This document shows positions 39,323 through 52,800 of a DNA stretch of 64,000 nt, in pieces. A program made the position numbers and the translations under genes. This DNA comes from Luzula sylvatica (taxonomy: Eukaryota > Streptophyta > Magnoliopsida > Poales > Juncaceae), in NCBI GenBank assembly GCA_946800325.1, contig OX326959.1, forward strand, positions 32,402,527-32,466,526, read 5' to 3'. A model generated the notes under the pieces. It had not been told where the DNA came from. It saw nothing but the letters and a program-made list of their open reading frames with translations, and did not search any database. Within the stretch, counting starts at the first letter, position 1. The number at the start of each line of letters is the position of its first letter.

Positions 39323-42300
39323 CGTGTTTTGAGATCATTTGTATCGTATCTTTGACTACATAACTTTTCACCAAATTTCACAAACACTAAGAAAGTTTGT
39401 TTCTCGATTCAAAACAAGATTTTAACACTTTGAGGAGTTCAAATAACGTGTTTTGAGATAATTTGTATCGTATCTTTTACTACATAACTTTTCACCAAAT
39501 TTCACAAACACTAAGAAAGTTTGTTTTTCGATTCAAAACAAGATTTTAACGCTTTGTGGAGTTCAAATAACGTGTTTTGAGTTCATTTGTATCGTATCTT
39601 TTACTACATAACTTTTCAACAAATTTCACAAACACTAAGTTAGTTTGTTTTTCGATTCAAAACAAGATTTTAACGCTTTGAGGAGTTCAAATAACGTGTT
39701 TTGAGATCATTTGTATCGTATCTTTTACTACATAACTTTTCACCAAATTCCACAAACACTAAGAATGTTTGTTTTTCGATTCAAAAACAAGATTTTAACG
39801 CTTTGTGGAGTTCAAATAACGTGTTTTGAGATCATTTGTATCGTATCTTTTACTACATAAATTTTCACCAAATTTCACAAACACTAAGAAAGTTTGTTTT
39901 TCGATTCAAAACATGATTTTAACGCTTTGTGGAGTTCAAATAACGTGTTTTGAGATCATTTGTATCGTATCTTTTACTACATAACTTTTCACCAAATTTC
40001 ACAAACACTAAGAAAGTTTGTTTTTCGATTCAAAACAAGATTTTAACGCTTTGAGGAGTTCAAATAACGTGTTTTGAGATCATTTGTATCGTATCTTTTA
40101 CTACATAACTTTTCACCAAATTTCACAAACACTAAGAAAGTTTGTTTCTCGATTCAAAACAAGATTTTAACGCTTTGAGGAGTTCAAATAACGTGTTTTT
40201 AGATCATTTGCATCGTATCTTTTACTACATAACTTTTCACCAAATTTCACAAACACTAAGAAAGTTTGTTTCTCGATTCAAAACAAGATTTTAACACTTT
40301 GAGGAGTTCAAATAACGTGTTTTGAGATCATTTGTATCGTATCTTTTACTACATAACTTTTCACCAAATTTCACAAACACTAAGAAAGTTTGTTTTTCGA
40401 TTCAAAACAAGATTTTAACGCTTTGTGGAGTTCAAATAAGGTGTTTTGAGATCATTTGTATCATATCTTTAACTACATAACTTTTCACAAAATTTCTCAA
40501 ACACTAAGAAAGTTTGTTTTTCGATTCAAAACAAGATTTTAACACTTTGAGGAGTTCAAATAACGTGTTTTGAGATCATTTGTATCGTATCTTTTACTAC
40601 ATAACTTTTCACCAAATTTCACAAACACTAAGAAAGTTTGTTTTTCGATTCAAAACAAGATTTTAACGCTTTGTGGAGTTCAAATAACGTGTTTTGAGTT
40701 CATTTGTATCGTATCTTTTACTACATAACTTTTCACCAAATTTCACAAACACTAAGTAAGTTTGTTTTTCGATTCAAAACAAGATTTTAACGCTTTGAGG
40801 AGTTCAAATAACGTGTTTTGAGATCATTTGTATCCTATCTTTTACTACATAACTTTTCACCAAATTCCACAAACACTAAGAAAGTTTGTTTTTCGATTCA
40901 AAACAAGATTTTAACGCTTTGAGGAGTTCAAATAACGTGTTTTGAGATCATTTGTATCGTATCTTTTACTACATAACTTTTCACCAAATTTCACAAACAC
41001 TAAGTATGTTTGTTTTTCGATTCAAAACAAGATTTTAACGCTTTGTGGAGTTCAAATAACGTGTTTTTAGATCATTTGTATCGTATCTTTCACTACATAA
41101 CTTTTCACCAAACTTCACAAACACTAAGAAAGTTTGTTTTTCGATTCAAAACAAGATTTTAACGTTTTGAGGAGTTCAAATAACGTGTTTTGAGATCATT
41201 TGTATCGTATCTTTTACTACATAACTTTTCACCAAATTTCACAAACACTAAGAAAGTTTGTTTTTCGATTCAAAACAATATTTTAACGCTTTGTGGAGTT
41301 CAAATAACGTGTTTTGAGTTCATTTGTATCGTATCTTTTACTACATAACTTTTCACCAAATTTCACAAACACTAAGAAAGTTTGTTTTTCGATTCAAAAC
41401 AAGATTTTAACGCTTTGAGGAGTTCAAATAACGTGTTTTGAGATCATTTGTATCGTATCTTTTACTACATAACTTTTCACCAAATTTCACAAACACTAAG
41501 AAAGTTTGTTTTTCGATTCAAAACAAGATTTTAACGCTTTGAGGAGTTCAAATAACGTGTTTTGAGATCATTTGTATCGTATCTTTTACTACATAACTTT
41601 TCACCAAATTTCACAAACACTAAGAAAGTTTGTTTTTCGATTCAAAACAAGATTTTAACGCTTTGTGGAGTTCAAATAACGTGTTTTGAGTTCATTTGTA
41701 TCGTATCTTTTACTACATAACTTTTCACCAAATTTCACAAACAGTAAGAAAGTTTGTTTTTCGATTCAAAACAAGATTTTAACGCTTTGAGGAGTTCAAA
41801 TAACGTGTTTTGAGATCATTTGTATCGTATCTTTTACTACATAACTTTTCACCAAATTTCACAAACACTAAGTAAGTTTGTTTTTCGATTCAAAACAAGA
41901 TTTTAACGCTTTGAAGAGTTCAAATAACGTGTTTTGAGATCATTTGTATCCTATCTTTTACTACATAACTTTTCACCAAATTCCACAAACACTAAGAAAG
42001 TTTGTTTTTCGATTCAAAACAAGATTTTAACGCTTTGAGGAGTTCAAGTTCAAATAACGTGTTTTGAGATCATTTGTATCGTATCTTTAACTACATAACT
42101 TTTAACCAAATTTCACAAACACTAAGAAAGTTTGTTTTTCGATTCAAAACAAGATTTTAACGCTTTGAGGAGTTCAAATAACGTGTTTTGAGATCATTTG
42201 TATCGTATCTTTTACTACATAACTTTTCACCAAATTTCACAAACACTAAGAAAGTTTGTTTTTCGATTCAAAACAAGATTTTAACGCTTTGAAGAGTTCA

Positions 42301-45300
42301 AATAACGTGTTTCGAGATCATTTGTATCCTATCTTTTACTACATAACTTTTCACCAAATTCCACAAACACTAAGAAAGTTTGTTTTTCGATTCAAAACAA
42401 GATTTTAACGCTTTGAGGAGTTCAAGTTCAAATAACGTGTTTTGAGATCATTTGTATCGTATCTTTGACTACATAACTTTTCACCAAATTTCACAAACAC
42501 TAAGAAAGTTTGTTTCTCGATTCAAAACAAGATTTTAACACTTTGAGGAGTTCAAATAACGTGTTTTGAGATCATTTGTATCGTATCTTTTACTACATAA
42601 CTTTTCACCAAATTTCACAAACACTAAGAAAGTTTGTTTTTCGATTCAAAACAAGATTTTAACGCTTTGTGGAGTTCAAATAACGTGTTTTGAGTTCATT
42701 TGTATCGTATCTTTTACTACATAACTTTTCAACAAATTTCACAAACACTAAGTTAGTTTGTTTTTCGATTCAAAACAAGATTTTAACGCTTTGAGGAGTT
42801 CAAATAACGTGTTTTGAGATCATTTGTATCGTATCTTTTACTACATAACTTTTCACCAAATTCCACAAACACTAAGAATGTTTGTTTTTCGATTCAAAAA
42901 CAAGATTTTAACGCTTTGTGGAGTTCAAATAACGTGTTTTGAGATCATTTGTATCGTATCTTTTACTACATAAATTTTCACCAAATTTCACAAACACTAA
43001 GAAAGTTTGTTTTTCGATTCAAAACATGATTTTAACGCTTTGTGGAGTTCAAATAACGTGTTTTGAGATCATTTGTATCGTATCTTTTACTACATAACTT
43101 TTCACCAAATTTCACAAACACTAAGAAAGTTTGTTTTTCGATTCAAAACAAGATTTTAACGCTTTGAGGAGTTCAAATAACGTGTTTTGAGATCATTTGT
43201 ATCGTATCTTTTACTACATAACTTTTCACCAAATTTCACAAACACTAAGAAAGTTTGTTTCTCGATTCAAAACAAGATTTTAACGCTTTGAGGAGTTCAA
43301 ATAACGTGTTTTTAGATCATTTGTATCGTATCTTTTACTACATAACTTTTCACCAAATTTCACAAACACTAAGAAAGTTTGTTTCTCGATTCAAAACAAG
43401 ATTTTAACACTTTGAGGAGTTCAAATAACGTGTTTTGAGATCATTTGTATCGTATCTTTTACTACATAACTTTTCACCAAATTTCACAAACACTAAGAAA
43501 GTTTGTTTTTCGATTCAAAACAAGATTTTAACGCTTTGTGGAGTTCAAATAAGGTGTTTTGAGATCATTTGTATCATATCTTTAACTACATAACTTTTCA
43601 CAAAATTTCTCAAACACTAAGAAAGTTTGTTTTTCGATTCAAAACAAGATTTTAACACTTTGAGGAGTTCAAATAACGTGTTTTGAGATCATTTGTATCG
43701 TATCTTTTACTACATAACTTTTCACCAAATTTCACAAACACTAAGAAAGTTTGTTTTTCGATTCAAAACAAGATTTTAACGCTTTGTGGAGTTCAAATAA
43801 CGTGTTTTGAGTTCATTTGTATCGTATCTTTTACTACATAACTTTTCACCAAATTTCACAAACACTAAGTAAGTTTGTTTTTCGATTCAAAACAAGATTT
43901 TAACGCTTTGAGGAGTTCAAATAACGTGTTTTGAGATCATTTGTATCCTATCTTTTACTACATAACTTTTCACCAAATTCCACAAACACTAAGAAAGTTT
44001 GTTTTTCGATTCAAAACAAGATTTTAACGCTTTGAGGAGTTCAAATAACGTGTTTTGAGATCATTTGTATCGTATCTTTTACTACATAACTTTTCACCAA
44101 ATTTCACAAACACTAAGTAAGTTTGTTTTTCGATTCAAAACAAGATTTTAACGCTTTGTGGAGTTCAAATAACGTGTTTTTAGATCATTTGTATCGTATC
44201 TTTCACTACATAACTTCTCACCAAACTTCACAAACACTAAGAAAGTTTGTTTTTCGATTCAAAACAAGATTTTAACGTTTTGAGGAGTTCAAATAACGTG
44301 TTTTGAGATCATTTGTATCGTATCTTTTACTACATAACTTTTCACCAAATTTAACAAACACTAAGAAAGTTTGTTTTTCGATTCAAAACAATATTTTAAC
44401 GCTTTGTGGAGTTCAAATAACGTGTTTTGAGTTCATTTGTATCGTATCTTTTACTACATAACTTTTCACCAAATTTCACAAACACTAAGAAAGTTTGTTT
44501 TTCGATTCAAAACAAGATTTTAACGCTTTGAGGAGTTCAAATAACGTGTTTTGAGATCATTTGTATCGTATCTTTTACTACATAACTTTTCACCAAATTT
44601 CACAAACACTAAGAAAGTTTGTTTTTCGATTCAAAACAAGATTTTAACGCTTTGAGGAGTTCAAATAACGTGTTTTGAGATCATTTGTATCGTATCTTTT
44701 ACTACATAACTTTTCACCAAATTTCACAAACACTAAGAAAGTTTGTTTTTCGATTCAAAACAAGATTTTAACGCTTTGTGGAGTTCAAATAACGTGTTTT
44801 GAGTTCATTTGTATCGTATCTTTTACTACATAACTTTTCACCAAATTTCACAAACAGTAAGAAAGTTTGTTTTTCGATTCAAAACAAGATTTTAACGCTT
44901 TGAGGAGTTCAAATAACGTGTTTTGAGATCATTTGTATCGTATCTTTTACTACATAACTTTTCACCAAATTTCACAAACACTAAGTAAGTTTGTTTTTCG
45001 ATTCAAAACAAGATTTTAACGCTTTGAAGAGTTCAAATAACGTGTTTTGAGATCATTTGTATCCTATCTTTTACTACATAACTTTTCACCAAATTCCACA
45101 AACACTAAGAAAGTTTGTTTTTCGATTCAAAACAAGATTTTAACGCTTTGAGGAGTTCAAGTTCAAATAACGTGTTTTGAGATCATTTGTATCGTATCTT
45201 TAACTACATAACTTTTAACCAAATTTCACAAACACTAAGAAAGTTTGTTTTTCGATTCAAAACAAGATTTTAACGCTTTGAGGAGTTCAAATAACGTGTT

Positions 45301-45403
45301 TTGAGATCATTTGTATCGTATCTTTTACTACATAACTTTTCACCAAATTTCACAAACACTAAGAAAGTTTGTTTTTCGATTCAAAACAAGATTTTAACGC
45401 TTT
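39318..45403. repeat. Block E: 25-monomer unit, two copies (3,113-bp offset)
   Basis: Sequence from about 39,318 to 42,290 recurs at 42,431 to 45,403. Checkpoints share the 3,113-bp offset: TTTCAACAAATTTC with AAGTTAG (39,611 / 42,724), the GTATCTTTAA monomer with TTTTAACC (42,081 / 45,194), and the 6-bp duplication (42,040 / 45,153). At the junction, 42,418, the 6-bp-duplication monomer is spliced onto a TTTGACTAC monomer, giving an unusually short 378-bp (3-monomer) spacing between two 6-bp duplications. This chimeric monomer looks like the breakpoint of an unequal exchange. Confidence 0.85.
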
Positions 45404-48400
45404 GAGGAGTTCAAATAACGTGTTTTGAGATCATTTGTATGGTATATTTTACTACATAACTTTTCACCAAATTTCACAAACACTAAGAAAGTTTGTTTTT
45501 CGATTCAAAACAAGATTTTAACGCTTTGAGGAGTTCAAATAACGTGTTTTGGGATCATTTGTATGGTATATTTTACTACATAACTTTTCACCAAATTTCA
45601 CAAACACTAAGAAAGTTTGTTTTTCGATTCAAAACAAGATTTTAACGCTTTGAGGAGTTCAAATAACGTGTTTTGAGATCATTTGTATGGTATATTTTAC
45701 TACATAACTTTTCACCAAATTTCACAAACACTAAGAAAGTTTGTTTTTCGATTCAAAACAAGATTTTAACGCTTTGTGGAGTTCAAATAACGTGTTTTGA
45801 GTTCATTTGTATCGTATCTTTTACTACATAACTTTTCACCAAATTTCACAAACACTAAGTAAGTTTGTTTTTCGATTCAAAACAAGATTTTAACGCTTTG
45901 AGGAGTTGAAATAACGTGTTTTGAGATCATTTGTATCGTATCTTTTACTACATAACTTTTCACCAAATTTCACAAACACTAAGAATGTTTGTTTTTCGAT
46001 TCAAAACAAGATTTTAACGCTTTGAGGAGTTCAAATAACGTGTTTTGAGATCATTTGAATCGTATCTTTTACTACATAACTTTTCACCAAATTTCACAAA
46101 CACTAAGAAAGTTTGTTTTTCGATTCAAAACAAGATTTTAACGCTTTGAGAAGTTCAAATAAGGTGTTTTGAGATCATTTGTATCGTATCTTTTACTACA
46201 TAACTTTTCACCAAATTTCACAAACACTAAGAAAGTTTGTTTTTCGATTCAAAACAAGATTTTAACACTTTGAGGAGTTCAAATAACGTGTTTTGAGATC
46301 ATTTGTATCGTATCTTTTACTACATAACTTTTCACCAAATTTCACAAACACTAAGAAAGTTTGTTTTTCGATTCAAAACAAGATTTTAACGCTTTGAGGA
46401 GTTCAAATAACGTGTTTTGAGATCATTTGTATGGTATATTTTACTACATAACTTTTCACCAAATTTCACAAACACTAAGAAAGTTTGTTTTTCGATTCAA
46501 AACAAGATTTTAACGCTTTGTGGAGTTCAAATAACGTGTTTTGAGTTCATTTGTATCGTATCTTTTACTACATAACTTTTCACCAAATTTCACAAACACT
46601 AAGTAAGTTTGTTTTTCGATTCAAAACAAGATTTTAACGCTTTGAGGAGTTGAAATAACGTGTTTTGAGATCATTTGTATCGTATCTTTTACTACATAAC
46701 TTTTCACCAAATTTCACAAACACTAAGAATGTTTGTTTTTCGATTCAAAACAAGATTTTAACGCTTTGAGGAGTTCAAATAACGTGTTTTGAGATCATTT
46801 GAATCGTATCTTTTACTACATAACTTTTCACCAAATTTCACAAACACTAAGAAAGTTTGTTTTTCGATTCAAAATAAGATTTTAACGCTTTGAGGAGTTC
46901 AAATAAGGTGTTTTGAGATCATTTGTATCGTATCTTTTACTACATAACTTTTCACCAAATTTCACAAACACTAAGAAAGTTTGTTTTTCGATTCAAAACA
47001 AGATTTTAACACTTTGAGGAGTTCAAATAACGTGTTTTGAGATCATTTGTATCGTATCTTTTACTACATAACTTTTCACCAAATTTCACAAACACTAAGA
47101 AAGTTTGTTTTTCGATTCAAAACAAGATTTTAACGCTTTGAGGAGTTCAAATAACGTGTTTTGAGATCATTTGTATCGTATCTTTTACTACATAACTTTT
47201 CACCAAATTTCACAAACACTAAGTAAGTTTGTTTTTCGATTCAAAACAAGATTTTAACGCTTTGAGGAGTTCAAATAACGTGTTTTGAGATCATTTGTAT
47301 CCTATCTTTTACTACATAACTTTTCACCAAATTCCACAAACACTAAGAAAGTTTGTTTTTCGATTCAAAACATGATTTTAACGCTTTGAGGAGTTCAAAT
47401 AACGTGTTTTGAGATCATTTGTATCGTATCTTTTACTACATAACTTTTCACCAAATTTCACAAACACTAAGAAAGTTTGTTTTTCGATTCAAAACAAGAT
47501 TTTAACGCTTTGAGGAGTTCAAATAACGTGTTTTGAGATCATTTGTATGGTATATTTTACTACATAACTTTTCACCAAATTTCACAAACACTAAGAAAGT
47601 TTGTTTTTCGATTCAAAACAAGATTTTAACGCTTTGAGGAGTTCAAATAACGTGTTTTGGGATCATTTGTATGGTATATTTTACTACATAACTTTTCACC
47701 AAATTTCACAAACACTAAGAAAGTTTGTTTTTCGATTCAAAACAAGATTTTAACGCTTTGAGGAGTTCAAATAACGTGTTTTGAGATCATTTGTATGGTA
47801 TATTTTACTACATAACTTTTCACCAAATTTCACAAACACTAAGAAAGTTTGTTTTTCGATTCAAAACAAGATTTTAACGCTTTGTGGAGTTCAAATAACG
47901 TGTTTTGAGTTCATTTGTATCGTATCTTTTACTACATAACTTTTCACCAAATTTCACAAACACTAAGTAAGTTTGTTTTTCGATTCAAAACAAGATTTTA
48001 ACGCTTTGAGGAGTTGAAATAACGTGTTTTGAGATCATTTGTATCGTATCTTTTACTACATAACTTTTCACCAAATTTCACAAACACTAAGAATGTTTGT
48101 TTTTCGATTCAAAACAAGATTTTAACGCTTTGAGGAGTTCAAATAACGTGTTTTGAGATCATTTGAATCGTATCTTTTACTACATAACTTTTCACCAAAT
48201 TTCACAAACACTAAGAAAGTTTGTTTTTCGATTCAAAACAAGATTTTAACGCTTTGAGAAGTTCAAATAAGGTGTTTTGAGATCATTTGTATCGTATCTT
48301 TTACTACATAACTTTTCACCAAATTTCACAAACACTAAGAAAGTTTGTTTTTCGATTCAAAACAAGATTTTAACGCTTTGTGGAGTTCAAATAACGTGTT

Positions 48401-49825
48401 TTGAGATCATTTGTATCGTATCTTTAACTACATAACTTTTCACCAAATTTCACAAACACTAAGAAAGTTTGTTTTTCGATTCAAAACAAGATTTTAACGC
48501 TTTGATGAGTTCAAATAACGTGTTTTGAGATCATTTGTATCGTATCTTTTACTACATAATTTTTCACCAAATTTCACAAACACTAAGTAAGTTTGTTTTT
48601 CGATTCAAAACAAGATTTTAACGCTTTGAGAAGTTCAAATAACGTGTTTTGAGTTCATTTGTATCGTATCTTTTACTACATAACTTTTCACCAAATTTCA
48701 CAAACACTAAGAAAGTTTGTTTTTCGATTCAAAACAAGATTTTAACGTTTTGAGGAGTTCAAATAACGTGTTTTGAGATCATTTGTATCGTATCTTTTAC
48801 TACATAAATTTTCACCAAATTTCACAAACACTAAGAAAGTTTGTTTTTCGATTCAAAACAAGATTTTAACGTTTTGAGGAGTTCAAATAACGTGTTTTGA
48901 GATCATTTGAATCGTATCTTTAACTACATAACTTTTCACCAAATTTCACAAACACTAAGAAAGTTTGTTTTTCGATTCAAAAGAAGATTTTAACACTTTG
49001 TGCAGTTCAAATAACGTGTTTTGAGTTCATTTGTATCGTATCTTTTACTACATAACTTTTCACCAAATTTCACAAACACTAAGTAAGTTTGTTTTCCGAT
49101 TCAAAACAAGATTTTAACGCTTTGAGGAGTTCAAATGACGTGTTTTGAGATCATTTGTATCGTATCTTTTACTACATAACTTTTCACCAAATTTCACAAA
49201 CACTAAGAAAGTTTGTTTTTCGATTCAAAACAAGATTTTAACGCTTTGTGGAGTTCAAATAACGTGTTTTGAGATCATTTGTATCGTATCTTTTACTACA
49301 TAACTTTTCACCAAATTTCTCAAACAATAAGAAAGTTTGTTTTTCGATTCAAAACAAGATTTTAACACTTCGAGGAGTTCAAATAACGTGTTTTGAGATC
49401 ATTTGTATCCTATCTTTTACTACATAACTTTTCACCAAATTTCACAAACACTAAGAAAGTTTGTTTTTCGATTCAAAACAAGATTTGAACACTTCGAGGA
49501 GTTCAAATAACGTATTTTGAGATCATTTGTATCGTATCTTTTACTACATAACTTTTCACCAAATTTCACAAACACTAAGAAAGTTTGTTTTTCGATTCAA
49601 AACAAGATTTTAACGCTTTGAGGAGTTCAAATAACGTGTTTTGAGATCATTTGTATCGTATCTTTTACTACATAACTTTTCACCAAATTTCACAAACACT
49701 AAGAAAGTTTGTTTTTCGATTCAAAACAAGATTTTAACGCTTTGTGGAGTTCAAATAATGTGTTTTGAGTTCATTTGTATCGTATCTTTTACTACATAAC
49801 TTTTCACCAAATTTCACAAACAGTA
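45404..49825. repeat. Block F: GGTATATTTT-rich satellite segment
   Basis: This segment is distinguished by monomers reading TTTGTATGGTATATTTT at about 45,441, 45,565, 45,689, 46,433 and three more from 47,549. Monomers from about 45,690 to 46,430 recur 744 bp later (6 monomers; for example TTTGAATCG at 46,057 and 46,801). The triple GGTATATTTT group recurs 2,108 bp later (17 monomers). Further right lie scarce private variants: GTTTTCCGATT at 49,091, AAAGAAGATT near 48,980, and CTTCGAGG near 49,368 and 49,494. There are no 6-bp duplications and no 1-bp A insertions between 45,153 and 51,950. The entire segment is repeated at 58,934 onward. Confidence 0.85.
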
Positions 49826-52800
49826 AGAAAGTTTGTTTTTCGATTCAAAACAAGATTTTAACGCTTTGAGGAGTTCAAATAACGTGTTTTGAGATCATTT
49901 GTATCGTATCTTTTACTACATAACTTTTCACCAAATTTCACAAACACTAAGTAAGTTTGTTTTTCGATTCAAAACAAGATTTTAACGCTTTGAAGAGTTC
50001 AAATAACGTGTTTTGAGTTCATTTGTATCGTATCTTTTACTACATAACTTTTCACCAAATTTCACAAACACTAATTAAGTTTGTTTTTCGATTCAAAACA
50101 AGATTTTAACGCTTTGAGAAGTTCAAATAACGTGTTTTGAGATCATTTGTATCGTATCTTTTACTACATAACTTTTCACCAAATTTCACAAACACTAATT
50201 AAGTTTGTTTTTCGATTCAAAACAAGATTTTAACGCTTTGAGAAGTTCAAATAACGTGTTTTGAGATCATTTGTATCGTATCTTTTACTACATAACTTTT
50301 CACCAAATTTCACAAACACTAAGAATGTTTGTTTTTCGATTCAAAACAAGATTTTAACGCTTTGAGGAGTTCAAATAACGTGTTTTGAGATCATTTGTAT
50401 CGTATCTTTTACTACATAACTTTTCACCAAATTTCACAAACACTAAGAAAGTTTGTTTTTCGATTCAAAACAAGATTTTAACGCTTTGAGGAGTTCAAAT
50501 AAGGTGTTTTGAGATCATTTGTATCGTATCTTTTACTACATAACTTTTCACCAAATTTCACAAACACTAAGAAAGTTTGTTTTTCGATTCAAAACAAGAT
50601 TTTAACACTTTGAGGAGTTCAAATAACGTGTTTTGAGATCATTTGTATCGTATCTTTTACTACATAACTTTTCACCAAATTTCACAAACACTAAGAAAGT
50701 TTGTTTTTCGATTCAAAACAAGATTTTAACGCTTTGAGGAGTTCAAATAACGTGTTTTGAGATCATTTGTATCGTATCTTTTACTACATAACTTTTCACC
50801 AAATTTCACAAACACTAAGTAAGTTTGTTTTTCGATTCAAAACAAGATTTTAACGCTTTGAGGAGTTCAAATAACGTGTTTTGAGATCATTTGTATCCTA
50901 TCTTTTACTACATAACTTTTCACCAAATTACACAAACACTAAGAAAGTTTGTTTTTCGATTCAAAACATGATTTTAACGCTTTGAGGAGTTCAAATAACG
51001 TGTTTTGAGATCATTTGTATCGTATCTTTTACTACATAACTTTTCACCAAATTTCACAAACACTAAGTAAGTTTGTTTTTCGATTCAAAACAAGATTTTA
51101 ACGCTTTGTGGAGTTCAAATAACGTGTTTTTAGATCATTTGTATCGTATCTTTCACTACATAACTTTTCACCAAATTTCACAAACACTAAGAAAGTTTGT
51201 TTTTCGATTCAAAACAAGATTTTAACGTTTTGAGGAGTTCAAATAACATGTTTTGAGATCATTTGTATCGTATCTTTTACTACATAACTTTTCACCAAAT
51301 TTCACAAACACTAAGAAAGTTTGTTTCTCGATTCAAAACAAGATTTTAACGCTTTGTGGAGTTCAAATAACGTGTTTTGAGATCATTTGTATCGTATCTT
51401 TTACTACATAACTTTTCACCAAATTTCACAAACACTAAGAAAGTTTGTTTTTCGATTCAAAACAAGATTTTAACGCTTTGAGGAGTTCAAATAACGTGTT
51501 TTGAGATCATTTGTATTGTATATTTTACTACATAACGTTTCACCAAATTTCACAAACACTAAGAAAGTTTGTTTTTCGATTCAAAACAAGATTTTAACGC
51601 TTTGTGGAGTTCAAATAACGTGTTTTGAGTTCATTTGTATCGTATCTTTTACTACATAACTTTTCACCAAATTTCACAAACACTAATTAAGTTTGTTTTT
51701 CGATTCAAAACAAGATTTTAACGCTTTGAGAAGTTCAAATAACGTGTTTTGAGATCATTTGTATCGTATCTTTTACTACTTAACTTTTCACCAAATTTCA
51801 CAAACACTAAGAATGTTTGTTTTTCGATTCAAAACAAGATTTTAACGCTTTGAGGAGTTCAAATAACGTGTTTTGAGATCATTTGTATCGTATCTTTTAC
51901 TACATAACTTTTCACCAAATTCCACAAACACTAAGAATGTTTGTTTTTCGATTCAAAAACAAGATTTTAACGCTTTGTGGAGTTCAAATAACGTGTTTTG
52001 AGATCATTTGTATCGTATCTTTTACTACATAAATTTTCACCAAATTTCACAAACACTAAGAAAGTTTGTTTTTCGATTCAAAACATGATTTTAACGCTTT
52101 GTGGAGTTCAAATAACGTGTTTTGAGATCATTTGTATCGTATCTTTTACTACATAACTTTTCACCAAATTTCACAAACACTAAGAAAGTTTGTTTTTCGA
52201 TTCAAAACAAGATTTTAACGCTTTGAGGAGTTCAAATAACGTGTTTTGAGATCATTTGTATCGTATCTTTTACTACATAACTTTTCACCAAATTTCACAA
52301 ACACTAAGAAAGTTTGTTTCTCGATTCAAAACAAGATTTTAACGCTTTGAGGAGTTCAAATAACGTGTTTTTAGATCATTTGTATCGTATCTTTTACTAC
52401 ATAACTTTTCACCAAATTTCACAAACACTAAGAAAGTTTGTTTCTCGATTCAAAACAAGATTTTAACACTTTGAGGAGTTCAAATAACGTGTTTTGAGAT
52501 CATTTGTATCGTATCTTTTACTACATAACTTTTCACCAAATTTCACAAACACTAAGAAAGTTTGTTTTTCGATTCAAAACAAGATTTTAACGCTTTGTGG
52601 AGTTCAAATAAGGTGTTTTGAGATCATTTGTATCATATCTTTAACTACATAACTTTTCACAAAATTTCTCAAACACTAAGAAAGTTTGTTTTTCGATTCA
52701 AAACAAGATTTTAACACTTTGAGGAGTTCAAATAACGTGTTTTGAGATCATTTGTATCGTATCTTTTACTACATAACTTTTCACCAAATTTCACAAACAC

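Noticed and set aside
42030..42440. Transposon insertion at the irregular 378-bp spacing
   Set aside because: All bases there are ordinary monomer sequence. The irregularity is explained by recombination between monomer classes, with no foreign sequence or target-site duplication.
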